In this document: piece after piece, positions 25,628-36,316 of the stretch
How the letters are laid out: the number at the start of each line of letters is the position of its first letter
Position numbering within the stretch: position 1 is the stretch's first letter
Assembly (NCBI RefSeq): GCF_003730275.1
Contig: NZ_QTTA01000010.1
Span: 62,001 to 126,000 of the forward strand
Source: Brevundimonas halotolerans
Lineage (GTDB): Bacteria; Pseudomonadota; Alphaproteobacteria; Caulobacterales; Caulobacteraceae
DNA length: 64,000 bases
Reading direction: 5' to 3'
Translations under genes and position numbers: made by a program
Notes under the pieces: model-generated
The model's database searches: none
Seen by the model: only the letters and a program-made list of their open reading frames with translations
What the model was told of the DNA's origin: nothing

Positions 25628-26020
25628 ATGATCCTACTCACTCTCTTCGCGGGCATCCTTGCCGCATTCCCAGGACAGCCAGACGACATGGGCGTCTGTG
25701 ATGTGACCGAACTGGCTCAAGTCCGTGTCGAACCGCTTCGACTGGATGGCAGACGGTTTTGCGGCGAGGTTGAGGTCCGGCAGTTGAACGATTTATTGAT
25801 ATTGATGCCGCCCGGAACCGATCTTCTGACCTCGGAAAACGAGACAATCGTTCTGCCGCACGAATGGCCGGAGAGAGTCCCGCTTCATGAAGGACTGTAT
25901 CGGATCGAGGGCTATATAAAAGTCGACCCAGACTGCTTCGATGAATCAAAAGAGCAATGCGTGCCCATTGATCGTCCAGTTTTCTTCGACGTTGATCTCG
26001 CGGAGCCCCGAATCCGCTAA
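25628..26020 (+). CDS. Small secreted hypothetical protein
   Basis: 130 residues from the ATG at 25628 (a TTG 6 bases earlier is also in frame). The first ~14 residues (MILLTLFAGILAAF) form a short signal peptide. Four cysteines (GVCDV, RFCGEV, PDCFDE, EQCVP) suggest two disulfides in a periplasmic protein of mostly beta structure. No family recognised. The gene has more A/T-rich codons than neighbours and sits between repeat elements, so transfer is possible. Confidence 0.55.
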   Translation: MILLTLFAGILAAFPGQPDDMGVCDVTELAQVRVEPLRLDGRRFCGEVEVRQLNDLLILMPPGTDLLTSENETIVLPHEWPERVPLHEGLYRIEGYIKVDPDCFDESKEQCVPIDRPVFFDVDLAEPRIR

Positions 26021-26138
26021 CGCTACCAGCGGCAGTCCTGACACGTTCAGACTCGCGGAATGGGGGTTCTTTGGGTCGGGAGCGGACCCCTTCCCGGGAG
26101 CCTGCTAGCCCCAAAATGGTGCGCTGCACAAAAACCCC

Positions 26139-26167
26139 TTGCATTCCCTTCGCACTTGCACCATATG
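26139..26167 (+). promoter_or_regulatory. Predicted phasin promoter
   Basis: TTGCAT (26139-26144) and CATATG (26162-26167) are 17 bases apart, about 80 bases before the phasin ATG. The surrounding region is relatively A/T-rich. Prediction only. Confidence 0.35.
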
Positions 26168-26248
26168 GCATATCAACGCCCCGGAGTTATGCGTGGGGTG
26201 GACCTTTCAGAGCGGCGCAGGCCGCCACCCGAACCAGGAGATGTGACC

Positions 26249-26719
26249 ATGGCTGACACCGCCGAAACCACCAAGAAGACCGTCGAGAATGCGACCGCCA
26301 AGGCCCAGGCCCAGGCTGAAAAGATCCAGGCCGCCGGTGCGCAGGCCGTGCGTGAAGGCATGGACAAGTCCATGGCCTCCATGTCGGAACTGAGCGTCCA
26401 GGCCAAGAAGAACCTGGACGCCGTGGTCGAGTCGGCCACTGCTGCCCAGAAGGGCACCGAGGCCCTGACCAAGCAGGCCGCCGCCTATTCGCGCAAGTCG
26501 TGGGAAGACGGCATCGCCGCCGCCCAGTCGCTGACGCAGGCCCGTTCGGTTCAGGAAATGATCGAACTGCAGACCAGCTTCACCAAGTCGGCCATCGAGC
26601 TGTACGTGGCGGAAATGAACAAGGCTGCTGAAGTCATGACCGCTTCGGTCAAGGACAGCTTCAAGCCGATCAACGAGCGCGTCACCGCCTCGGTTGAGAA
26701 GTTCCAGGCCGCTCGCTAA
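26249..26719 (+). CDS. Phasin family protein
   Basis: 156 residues from the ATG at 26249, with a GGAG site upstream. It is almost wholly helical and Ala/Lys/Glu-rich, with the phasin core LSVQAKKNLDAVVESATAAQ and QEMIELQTSFTKSAIELYV. Phasins coat polyhydroxyalkanoate granules. No PHA synthase gene is in the window. A strong terminator follows. Confidence 0.9.
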   Translation: MADTAETTKKTVENATAKAQAQAEKIQAAGAQAVREGMDKSMASMSELSVQAKKNLDAVVESATAAQKGTEALTKQAAAYSRKSWEDGIAAAQSLTQARSVQEMIELQTSFTKSAIELYVAEMNKAAEVMTASVKDSFKPINERVTASVEKFQAAR

Positions 26720-26744
26720 CCCCGAGCTTCCTGACGGAACATGG

Positions 26745-26778
26745 ACGGGCCCCGGTGGAAACGCCGGGGCCCGTTTGC
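26745..26778 (+). terminator. Phasin terminator
   Basis: ACGGGCCCCGG and CCGGGGCCCGT form a perfect 11-bp stem with an 8-base loop, followed by a T-rich TTGCGTTT tail, 26 bases after the phasin stop. Confidence 0.8.
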
Positions 26779-26791
26779 GTTTGGGAATATC

Positions 26792-26901
26792 CTCCATCCG
26801 TCTTCCCGGCGAAGGCCGGGATCCAGGGGGTTGGGCTTGTTCGGCTGAGTAGGCGGCAGTGCGCTTGGCTCTGGGCCCCGGCCTGCGCCGGGGAGACGGA
26901 G
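26792..26901. repeat. 110-bp imperfect palindromic repeat
   Basis: The left arm ctccatccgtcttcccggcg...gccgggatccag is complemented imperfectly by the right arm ctctgggccccggcctgcgc...gagacggag. The motif cggcgaaggccgggatcca is typical of intergenic repeats seen in many alphaproteobacteria. It lies between the phasin terminator and clpS. Confidence 0.6.
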
Positions 26902-27016
26902 AACAAGGAAGTAAACGGAGAAATTGCTGTCGCCAACAAGGAGGTGTGACTGGACGTCCCTTCAAATCCCGACATGATGACCTATCTGACTGTCTCTTCC
27001 CCGATCCGGACTTCGA

Positions 27017-27346
27017 ATGCCCAAATCACGGCCTGATGAGAATGGTGGAGGTCTCGGTGCCGCCGTCGTCACCGAAACCCGGCCCAAGCTGAAAAAGCCG
27101 TCGCTGTATCGCGTTCTGATCCTGAACGACGACTACACGCCGATGGAATTCGTCGTCTATGTGCTGGAACGGTTCTTCGGAAAGAGTCGCGATGACGCGA
27201 CTCGCATCATGCTCTCGGTGCACCAGAACGGTGTGGGAGTGTGTGGCGTCTTTACCTATGAGGTGGCCGAAACCAAGGTCGCCCAGGTGATAGAGACATC
27301 CCGGCGGCACCAGCACCCCCTGCAATGCACGATGGAAAAGGACTGA
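27017..27346 (+). CDS. clpS: ATP-dependent Clp protease adaptor ClpS
   Basis: 109 residues. The conserved substrate pocket region [20 protein letters not shown] and later [23 protein letters not shown] identify ClpS. It delivers N-degron substrates to ClpAP. clpA starts 15 bases downstream with its own AGAGGAG site, the usual operon. Confidence 0.96.
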   Translation: MPKSRPDENGGGLGAAVVTETRPKLKKPSLYRVLILNDDYTPMEFVVYVLERFFGKSRDDATRIMLSVHQNGVGVCGVFTYEVAETKVAQVIETSRRHQHPLQCTMEKD

Positions 27347-27361
27347 GAGGAGCCTTACCCG

Positions 27362-29671
<2,310 letters not shown>

Positions 29672-29689
29672 CGGCGGATGGCAGACATG

Positions 29690-29721
29690 AAAAGAGGCCC
29701 GGGGTTCGTGCCCCGGGCCTC
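29690..29721 (-). terminator. Terminator of the CsbD gene, possibly bidirectional
   Basis: GAGGCCCGGGG and CCCCGGGCCTC form a perfect 11-bp stem (29694-29721) with a 6-base loop. On the minus strand it is followed by TTTTC, so it mainly serves the CsbD gene; it also lies ~20 bases after the clpA stop on the plus strand. Confidence 0.8.
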
Positions 29722-29745
29722 GATCAATTCCGGTGGTGACTGTGC

Positions 29746-30051
29746 CTAGCGACGGCGGCCAAGAGCGCCGAGCAGCACGGCCAGACCGGCGACGATGCCG
29801 GTGGTCAGCAGGGGCTTGCGGCGGGCGAAGTCGAGGCCTTCCCGGGCCTTGCCCTGATACTGGGTCGGGGCCTTGTCGATGAGACCGTCGAGGCCGTCGA
29901 TGACGCGGCCATAGGCGTCGCGGGCCTTGCCCTTGTACTCGGTCAGATGGCCCTCGACCTGCTGCTTGCGGTCGCCGGTCAGGCGGCCCAAGGCGGAACG
30001 GGCCTTGCCGAGCGTCTTCTCGCCGGTGCCTTCGATACGTTGGTCGGTCAT
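29746..30051 (-). CDS. CsbD-family stress protein with a C-terminal membrane helix
   Basis: 101 residues from the ATG at 30051. The CsbD domain covers about residues 5-60 (TLGKARSALGRLTGDRKQQV, YKGKARDAYGRVIDGL); a hydrophobic helix near 80-97 (LLTTGIVAGLAVLLGALG) anchors it. CsbD proteins are general-stress proteins of unknown molecular function. Confidence 0.85.
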   Translation of the reverse strand: MTDQRIEGTGEKTLGKARSALGRLTGDRKQQVEGHLTEYKGKARDAYGRVIDGLDGLIDKAPTQYQGKAREGLDFARRKPLLTTGIVAGLAVLLGALGRRR

Positions 30052-30147
30052 GCATGTCTCCTGATGCGGATGGGGAGGGGTCTCCCAACAAGCGCATGCA
30101 AGAGGTGGGAGTTCCACCGACGACCTGCGACATCGCAGCGCTGCCGG

Positions 30148-30915
30148 TCAGGCGGAGGGGCGCCCCGTCAGAGCCGCGCGCTCGGCCGCGGTCATGTGAC
30201 GCCAGCGACCTTCGGGGAGGCCGTCCAGGGTGATCGGGCCGATGTGGGTGCGCCACAGGTCCATGACGCGCAGGTCCAGCATTTCGCACATGCGGCGGAT
30301 CTGGCGGTTGCGGCCTTCGCGCAGCACGAAGCGGAGGCACAGGGGGCCGATCTGCTCGACCTCGGCGCGCTTGAGGTTGCGACCGTCCAGCGACAGGCCG
30401 AAGCGCAGGCGGGCGATCTTGGAGTCCGTCAGGGTGCCGCGCACCCAGACCTGATAGGTCTTGGGCAGGTCGGCGTCCGGGCCGATGACGGCCTTGGCCA
30501 CCACACCGTCGGTCGACAGGATCAACAGGCCGCGCGAGTCCTCATCCAGCCGTCCGATCGGGGGCAGGCTGTCGCGTGAAGAGGGCAGGGGGCCGTCACC
30601 CAACTGGGCCGCGGCCGTCAGCAGGCGGGCCGCCGGGATCTTGCCGGGTTCAGGCTGTCCCGAGACATAGCCCATGGGTTTGTGCAGCAGGAGGGTGACG
30701 GCCGAGTCGAGCTTGTCCTGCGCGGCGCTGGCCAGGGTCAGGGTCTGGCCGGGCAGGATCTTGCGCCCCGCGTCGAGCACGGTTTCGCCGTCGAGCGAGA
30801 CCAGACCCTCGGCGATCAGGGCGTCGGCCTCGCGCCGCGACGACAGGCCGGACTGACCCATGAATTTGTTCAGGCGGACCGGTTCGGTGCCTGTGTAGGT
30901 GCGGCTGAGCGACAT
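30148..30915 (-). CDS. RsuA/RluB-type rRNA pseudouridine synthase
   Basis: 255 residues. The N-terminal S4 RNA-binding domain is VRLNKFMGQSGLSSRREADA. The catalytic domain has IGRLDEDSRGLLILS, where the first Asp is the nucleophile, and LREGRNRQIRRMCEML. It modifies a uridine in 16S or 23S rRNA; which one cannot be set from sequence alone. Confidence 0.92.
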   Translation of the reverse strand: MSLSRTYTGTEPVRLNKFMGQSGLSSRREADALIAEGLVSLDGETVLDAGRKILPGQTLTLASAAQDKLDSAVTLLLHKPMGYVSGQPEPGKIPAARLLTAAAQLGDGPLPSSRDSLPPIGRLDEDSRGLLILSTDGVVAKAVIGPDADLPKTYQVWVRGTLTDSKIARLRFGLSLDGRNLKRAEVEQIGPLCLRFVLREGRNRQIRRMCEMLDLRVMDLWRTHIGPITLDGLPEGRWRHMTAAERAALTGRPSA

Positions 30916-31011
30916 GGGCCGGGTTTATCCTGTCGCAGGTGGGCCCGCCAGCGGCGTGTGGAGCTTGAGATCTTCGGCTCGGGCGCGCAAGCACGATGGC
31001 CCGCGCTCGCG

Positions 31012-31039
31012 TTGACTTTGAGTATCGGCTCCCTATATC
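31012..31039 (+). promoter_or_regulatory. Predicted housekeeping promoter
   Basis: TTGACT (31012-31017) and TATATC (31034-31039) with a 16-base spacer, the best sigma70-like match in the window. The resulting transcript would have a ~110-base leader before the gene at 31158, containing the hairpin CCGTGAT-TCCAG-ATCACGG near 31074-31092. Confidence 0.6.
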
Positions 31040-31157
31040 AAGCGCATACCAATTGAACCGCGCACGCTTCGCGGCCGTGATTCCAGATCACGGTCGTCGA
31101 TCCTGTTTTTCCTGCGGTGAACTCCTGTCCAGATTTCTGGATGTATGAGGGTTTTGC

Positions 31158-31679
31158 GTGCCAACAACAGAAGGACTTGTTTTGAAAGCTCAAGCTGCCA
31201 AGAAAACCCCCTATCGCAATCGCTTCCAACGTGTGCCGACGCGGGCCCGGATCGGGCTGGCCATGCGCCGGGATATGAATTTCGGCCCTCTGGGCGATGT
31301 CGAGCCGATGATCCAGGCCGGTGGCCTGTCGATCGCGCCGATCTCAACCGGTGACGCCAGCCTGCACGTCAATGGCGTGACGGTGCTGCCGACGGCCAAG
31401 GCCGGGGATCTGGAGAGCGGCGACCTGAAGGCGCTGGTGGTGCCGGGTGGCCATTCGGACGAGGCCGGAGACAAGGCCGTGCGTGAGCTCGTGGACATGG
31501 CCAGGAGCAAGGGTCTGCCGGTCATCGCCTTTGGCGAGGGCGTGGTGCATGCGACCCGCGCAGCCGGGGCCAATCCGTCAGACTATGTGGATGCGCCCGC
31601 CGTGGTTACGGATGGCGACGTCGTGACCATGCTGGCCGACCGGGATGCCCTGTCGGCGGCGACCGCCCGCATCGGCTGA
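31158..31679 (+). CDS. Degenerate DJ-1/PfpI-like protein
   Basis: 173 residues from GTG 31158; TTG 31182 has a better AAGGA site and may be the true start. The fold signature of the DJ-1/PfpI family is seen in LKALVVPGGHSDEAGDKAVREL and GLPVIAFGEGVVHATRAAG. The nucleophile elbow, normally AxCxG, reads AFGEG, so the catalytic Cys is missing. It is therefore probably not a protease or glyoxalase and may bind a ligand or partner. Confidence 0.65.
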   Translation: MPTTEGLVLKAQAAKKTPYRNRFQRVPTRARIGLAMRRDMNFGPLGDVEPMIQAGGLSIAPISTGDASLHVNGVTVLPTAKAGDLESGDLKALVVPGGHSDEAGDKAVRELVDMARSKGLPVIAFGEGVVHATRAAGANPSDYVDAPAVVTDGDVVTMLADRDALSAATARIG

Positions 31680-31683
31680 GTTG

Positions 31684-31716
31684 CCGCTCGGCTGAAGGGG
31701 CGTTCAGACCGAGCGG
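31684..31716. terminator. Bidirectional hairpin between convergent genes
   Basis: CCGCTCGG-CTGAA and TTCAG-A-CCGAGCGG pair over 13 bases with one bulge, around GGGGCG. It spans the gap between the PfpI-like gene and the DUF938 gene and overlaps the latter's last codons. There is no clear T-run. Confidence 0.6.
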
Positions 31717-32330
31717 AACAACAGGCCGAGATTGTTGGCGGGCAGGGCGGCGCGATGCGTGAGCCTCAATCCGTTCAACCGGGCTTCTGACACGACGTCT
31801 TCGAGGGCGCGCAGACCCCACGCCGGGTCGCGCGCCCTCAGGCTTTCATGGAAGGCCAGATTGCTGGGCGCGGTCTCGACGTCGGCTTCGGTGTAGGGGC
31901 CGTAGAGGGCGAGCAGGCCGCCAGGACGGGGAAGGCGTTCGCCCGCCAGCTTCATCAGGCCGACGGTCGCGGACCAGGGGCTGATGTGGATCATGTTGAT
32001 GCACAGGGCGACGTCGAAGGTGCCGTCCGGCCAGGTCGAGGGGTCGGCGGCGTCAAGCCGGAGCGGCGGCAGGAAGTTGTCGGGACCGTGCGTCCTTCTC
32101 CATGCCTCCAGAGCCTTGATCGCATCTTCGTTGAAGTCGGTGGGCCGAACGGTCAGGCCCGGGTGGGTCCGGGCGAGGGCCAGACCATGGCCACCGGTGC
32201 CGGTCGCGATCTCGAGCAGGCGTCCCTTCGCAGGGAGGTGAGGGGCGAGGAACCCCAGAATATGGGGCAGGTTTCGTTCGCCGGCCGGGGTTAACAGGGC
32301 GGGATCGTGTGCGGGAGCGGCAGCCGTCAA
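31704..32330 (-). CDS. DUF938 SAM-dependent methyltransferase-like protein
   Basis: 208 residues. The Rossmann methyltransferase core shows GRLLEIATGTGGHGLALA (SAM motif I) near residue 40, and CINMIHISPWSATVGLM. N-terminal LTPAGERNLPHILGFL is typical of DUF938. Substrate unknown. Confidence 0.87.
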   Translation of the reverse strand: MTAAAPAHDPALLTPAGERNLPHILGFLAPHLPAKGRLLEIATGTGGHGLALARTHPGLTVRPTDFNEDAIKALEAWRRTHGPDNFLPPLRLDAADPSTWPDGTFDVALCINMIHISPWSATVGLMKLAGERLPRPGGLLALYGPYTEADVETAPSNLAFHESLRARDPAWGLRALEDVVSEARLNGLRLTHRAALPANNLGLLFRSV

Positions 32331-32360
32331 AAAATATTCTCCATCACATTCCTGCCGGAG

Positions 32361-32372
32361 GTAACCGGTTAC
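32361..32372. promoter_or_regulatory. Palindromic operator-like site upstream of pckG
   Basis: GTAACCGGTTAC is a perfect 12-base palindrome with the central CG typical of LacI/GalR-family operators. The extended GGTAACCGGTTACA fits the CcpA-type consensus TGWNANCGNTNWCA at all but the first base. It lies in the divergent region between the DUF938 gene and pckG, about 175 bases before pckG. No LacI-family gene is in the window. Confidence 0.4.
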
Positions 32373-32547
32373 AGCCGCGTGGCATGCGGGATCGCGAGGG
32401 GCTGTGTGGCACGATCGGTGAAAACTTGCAGCAGTTGACCTTTCCGGCCCGACGTTGTTCTAGCGTGTAACAGAGCGTGATCCTCGCGCTCACTGGGGGC
32501 AGTCCGGCGAAGATCGGCGCTCCCGTCTGACGTTCAGGAGCGCTTAC

Positions 32548-34395
32548 ATGGCCCAATCCCCCATTGCCGGATTGCATCCGGCCCCGACCCGCCATGCCGA
32601 ACTGGTGGCTTGGGTTGAGCGGATCGCCAGCCTGACCAAGCCCGACCGGGTGCACTGGTGCGATGGCTCCGAAGCCGAGAAGGCGGCGATCGTCGCCGAC
32701 CTGATCGACAAGGGCACGCTGCGGGCGCTGGACCCGGTCAAGCGTCCGGGCAGCTATTATGCCGCCTCGGACCCGCGTGATGTGGCGCGCGTCGAAAGCC
32801 GCACCTTCATCTGTCCCGCCGATCCGAAGGACGCCGGGCCGACCAACAACTGGGCCGAGCCGACCGAGATGCGCGCGCGGCTGGACGGTCTGTTCGACGG
32901 CTGCATGGTCGGGCGGACGATGTATGTGGTGCCGTTCTGCATGGGGCCGCTGGGCTCGGAGATCAGTGCGCTGGGCGTCGAGATCACCGACAGCGGCTAT
33001 GTGGCCGTGTCGATGGGCATCATGACCCGCATGGGCAAGGACGCGCTGGACGCGCTGGGCGAGGACGGGGTGTTCGTGCCAGCCGTGCATACGCTGGGCG
33101 CGCCGCTGGCCGACGGTCAGGCCGATGTGCCGTGGCCCTGCAATGAGGACAAATGGATCGTGCATTTCCCCGAGACGCGGGAGATCTGGTCCTATGGCTC
33201 GGGCTATGGCGGCAACGCCCTGCTGGGCAAGAAATGCTATGCGCTGCGCATCGCCTCGGTCATGGCCCGCGACGAGGGCTGGCTGGCCGAGCATATGCTG
33301 ATCCTGAAGCTGACCGATCCGCAGGATCGGGTGAAGTATGTGGCCGCAGCCTTCCCGTCCGCGTGCGGCAAGACGAACCTGGCCATGCTGCAACCCTCGA
33401 TCCCCGGCTGGAAGGCCGAGACGGTCGGCGACGACATCGCCTGGATGCGGTTCGGCGACGACGGGCGGCTGTATGCGGTGAACCCGGAAGCGGGCTTCTT
33501 TGGCGTGGCGCCGGGCACCAGCCGCAACACCAACAAGAATGCGCTGGAGACTCTGGCGACCAACACCGTCTTCACCAATGTGGCGCTGACGGCGGACAAT
33601 GATGTGTGGTGGGAGGGCCTGACGAAAGAGGCCCCCGAAGGCCTGACCAACTGGAAGGGCCAGCTGCACGATCCGGCCTCTGGCGAGCCTGCGGCCCATC
33701 CCAACGCGCGCTTTGCCGCCCCCGCCGCCCAGTGCCCGACGATTGCGCCGGAATGGGAAGACCCGAAGGGCGTGCCGATCGACGCCATCCTGTTCGGCGG
33801 GCGCCGCGCGTCGGCCGTACCGCTGGTGACCGAGGCGTTCGACTGGGAGCACGGGGTGTTCCTGGGCTCGACCGTGGCGTCCGAAGGGACCGCGGCGGCC
33901 GAGAACAAGGTCGGCGAGCTGCGCCGCGACCCGTTCGCCATGCTGCCCTTCTGTGGCTACAACATGGGGGACTATTTCGCCCACTGGCTGGCCATGGGCA
34001 AGAAGAGCGACCCGGCGAAGCTGCCGCGCTTCTACTTCGTCAACTGGTTCCGCAAGGGCTCGGACGGCAAGTTCGTGTGGCCCGGCTTTGGCGACAATGC
34101 CCGCGTGCTGAAGTGGATCAGCGAGCGACTGAACGGCGAGGCCGAGGCGGTGCGGACCCCGGTCGGTCATGTGCCGACGCGCGAGGCGCTGGACCTGGAC
34201 GGGCTGGACCTGTCGGAGGCCGATCTGGCGACCCTGCTGGACGTCGACGTCGAGGTCTGGACCGAGGAAGCCTCGCGAATTCCGGCCTTCTTCGAGACGT
34301 TCGGGGATCGCATGCCGAAGACCCTGTGGGACCAGCACAAGGCGCTGGAGCAGCGGCTGTCGTCGGCGCGCAGCGCCTCCATGGCGGCCGAATAG
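32548..34395 (+). CDS. pckG: Phosphoenolpyruvate carboxykinase (GTP)
   Basis: 615 residues, the size of the GTP-dependent enzyme. The kinase P-loop is [15 protein letters not shown] near residue 270; [18 protein letters not shown] and [15 protein letters not shown] are GTP-type motifs. It converts oxaloacetate to PEP in gluconeogenesis. TTGACC at 32435 with a weak TTCTAG 17 bases on may be its promoter; a LacI-type palindrome lies further upstream. Confidence 0.96.
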   Translation: MAQSPIAGLHPAPTRHAELVAWVERIASLTKPDRVHWCDGSEAEKAAIVADLIDKGTLRALDPVKRPGSYYAASDPRDVARVESRTFICPADPKDAGPTNNWAEPTEMRARLDGLFDGCMVGRTMYVVPFCMGPLGSEISALGVEITDSGYVAVSMGIMTRMGKDALDALGEDGVFVPAVHTLGAPLADGQADVPWPCNEDKWIVHFPETREIWSYGSGYGGNALLGKKCYALRIASVMARDEGWLAEHMLILKLTDPQDRVKYVAAAFPSACGKTNLAMLQPSIPGWKAETVGDDIAWMRFGDDGRLYAVNPEAGFFGVAPGTSRNTNKNALETLATNTVFTNVALTADNDVWWEGLTKEAPEGLTNWKGQLHDPASGEPAAHPNARFAAPAAQCPTIAPEWEDPKGVPIDAILFGGRRASAVPLVTEAFDWEHGVFLGSTVASEGTAAAENKVGELRRDPFAMLPFCGYNMGDYFAHWLAMGKKSDPAKLPRFYFVNWFRKGSDGKFVWPGFGDNARVLKWISERLNGEAEAVRTPVGHVPTREALDLDGLDLSEADLATLLDVDVEVWTEEASRIPAFFETFGDRMPKTLWDQHKALEQRLSSARSASMAAE

Positions 34396-34443
34396 GGCAC
34401 GCCCCGGCTTGATTTCAGGACGCACCCGGTCGATGCACCGGGC

Positions 34444-35412
34444 GTGACCTCCTCTTGCGACATTGCCGTCATCGGCGCGGGCGTGCTGGGCCTGTGCGTC
34501 GCCGCCGAGCTGCGCGCGGGCGGGCGAGACGTCGTGGTCGTAGACCCGGGCGGGGCCAATGCTTCGTCGGTGGCCGCCGGCATGATCGCGCCGGCGATGG
34601 AGAGCCTGCTGGACCCGTGGGAGGCTGATCCGGTGGGGCGGGCGGCCGTGCTTCGCGAGGCGCGCGACCTGTGGCCGGAGTTTGCCGCGCGACACGGGAT
34701 TGCGCTGATCCGGGACGGGGTGGACTGGATCGGGCCGGATGCGGACGGGGTGATTGCGCGGCTGGCGGCGCTGGGCTTTGCGGCCGAACGGACGGAGGCG
34801 GGCGCTTTCTGCCCCGAGGATTGGCGGATTGATCCGGGCCCGGCGCTGGCGGCGCTGGGGCAGGGGGTTGAACGGTTGCCGGGCCGGGTGGCGGCGGTGC
34901 GTTCGGCCGGAGAGGCGTGGCAGTTGACGCTGGCCGACGGCGCCGGGGTTTCTGCGCGGGCGGTGGTGCTGGCGTGCGGGACGACGTTTCCCGACCTGCC
35001 CGAGACGGTGATGCGGGCGGTGAGAGACGTTCACGCGATCGGGGGGCGGCTGGCCTTTACGCCCCGGCGGCTGATCGAGCGTCCGGCGCGCTTTGTCGGC
35101 GGCTATGCGGTGCCGGCGGGCGAGGGCACGGTGATCGGCGCGACCATGGAGGCGGGCGGGCTGGTGGCCGACGCCTCGGGCTTGCAGGACAAACTGCTGG
35201 ACGGGGCCCGGGCGGGGCTGGGTCTGGCGGAGATCAGCCCGGTGGAGTGGCGGATGGGGGTCAGGGGCGCGACTGAGGACGGCCTGCCACTGACGGAGGA
35301 GGTGATGCCGGGCCTGCACCTCGCCTTGGCCCCGCGCCGCAACGGCTGGCTGATGGGGCCTGCCGTTGCCGCGCAGACGGTGGCCGGGATCGAGGGCCGT
35401 CACACCGGCTGA
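34444..35412 (+). CDS. FAD-dependent oxidoreductase, glycine oxidase-like (ThiO)
   Basis: 322 residues from a GTG start. The N-terminal FAD-binding fold has IAVIGAGVLGLCVAAELRAGG with GxGxxG. Conserved DAO-family elements are VAAGMIAPAMES, LACGTTFPDLP and MGVRGATEDGLPL near the C-terminus. ThiO makes the imine for thiazole (thiamine) synthesis; no other thi genes are close, so a different amino-acid oxidase is possible. Confidence 0.78.
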   Translation: MTSSCDIAVIGAGVLGLCVAAELRAGGRDVVVVDPGGANASSVAAGMIAPAMESLLDPWEADPVGRAAVLREARDLWPEFAARHGIALIRDGVDWIGPDADGVIARLAALGFAAERTEAGAFCPEDWRIDPGPALAALGQGVERLPGRVAAVRSAGEAWQLTLADGAGVSARAVVLACGTTFPDLPETVMRAVRDVHAIGGRLAFTPRRLIERPARFVGGYAVPAGEGTVIGATMEAGGLVADASGLQDKLLDGARAGLGLAEISPVEWRMGVRGATEDGLPLTEEVMPGLHLALAPRRNGWLMGPAVAAQTVAGIEGRHTG

Positions 35413-35432
35413 CAGCCCCCGACCCCTTCAGC

Positions 35433-36167
35433 CTAGTCCGGCAGGGTGAAGCGGATGCCGACGGTGACGCGGGCGCCGCCGACGGCTTGGCCGTCCACGG
35501 TGCGCGGGCTCATGCGGAAGTCGCGGGACAGGCGGGTGGCTGCGCGGCCAAAGCCGTAGCCACCGGGGGTCTCGCTGACCACCTGACAGTCGGTGAGGCT
35601 GCCGTTGACGCGGACCGAGCAACTGAGCGTCGCTGAGCCCGTGACGTTCGCCGTGATGGCGCGCTCCGGATAGGCGCGCATCAGGGCCTCCCCGGACGGT
35701 TTGCGGACCCAGTCGGGGTTGGTGATGGTCGGCGGACCGGCGGGCACCTCGGCCGGGGTGGTACCGGTGCCCTCGGTCGTCGGGTTGGGGATCGGCTTTG
35801 TCAGGGTGATGGCCGGGCCGGTCGCCTGGGTCGGAATGTCCGGAATGACGACGGTCAGCGTTTCCGTCGTCGGGACGGTTTCCAGCGGACGATGGATCGG
35901 CGGGTTGGGGGCGGGCGGCTCGGGCGCGACCTCGGGCTCGGGCGGAGGCTGCCTGTAGAATTCGAGCTTGATCGTGGAGTCCGGCTCGGACGGTGCGGTC
36001 AGGGGCAGTTCGAAGCGCTGATAGTAGAGGGCAATGCCGACGCCGACATGGGCGGCCAGCACGATCGCCACTGCGGTCAGGGTGGTGGGGGTCAGCTTCC
36101 ACCGCGGCGTTTCACCATAGTCGAGGGGGCTGACCAGACCGGGGCCACCGGCGTGATTCATCATCAT
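35433..36167 (-). CDS. TonB-family protein
   Basis: 244 residues from the first of three tandem ATGs (36167), with AAGGGAGAG upstream. An N-terminal helix (about residues 25-46, LTAVAIVLAAHVGVGIALYY) anchors it in the inner membrane. A Pro-rich periplasmic spacer (PPPEPEVAPEPPAPNPP) leads to a C-terminal TonB-like domain (ATLSCSVRVNGSLTDCQVVS). It may energise outer-membrane receptors; ExbB/ExbD genes are not in view. Confidence 0.82.
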   Translation of the reverse strand: MMMNHAGGPGLVSPLDYGETPRWKLTPTTLTAVAIVLAAHVGVGIALYYQRFELPLTAPSEPDSTIKLEFYRQPPPEPEVAPEPPAPNPPIHRPLETVPTTETLTVVIPDIPTQATGPAITLTKPIPNPTTEGTGTTPAEVPAGPPTITNPDWVRKPSGEALMRAYPERAITANVTGSATLSCSVRVNGSLTDCQVVSETPGGYGFGRAATRLSRDFRMSPRTVDGQAVGGARVTVGIRFTLPD

Positions 36168-36316
36168 GGACGTCTCTCCCTTATGCCGTCCCCACAGCAC
36201 ACCCTGAGGTGAAGGGGGCGCTGACCTTGCGGCAAGTTTAAGGCGAGCCCGGCGTGCGACGATCACGGTTCGGTGGGTTAAGATTCAATTAACCATGTCA
36301 GCCCAGCCTCCGGGTC

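Noticed and set aside
26060..26248. 63-residue N-terminal extension of the phasin
   Set aside because: The extension includes the predicted promoter and is not phasin-like; the ATG at 26249 has a ribosome site.
32344..35403. Minus-strand open frame of about 1019 codons opposite pckG and the ThiO-like gene
   Set aside because: Arg/His/Pro/Gln-rich antisense artefact of GC-rich coding DNA; both plus-strand genes are unambiguous.
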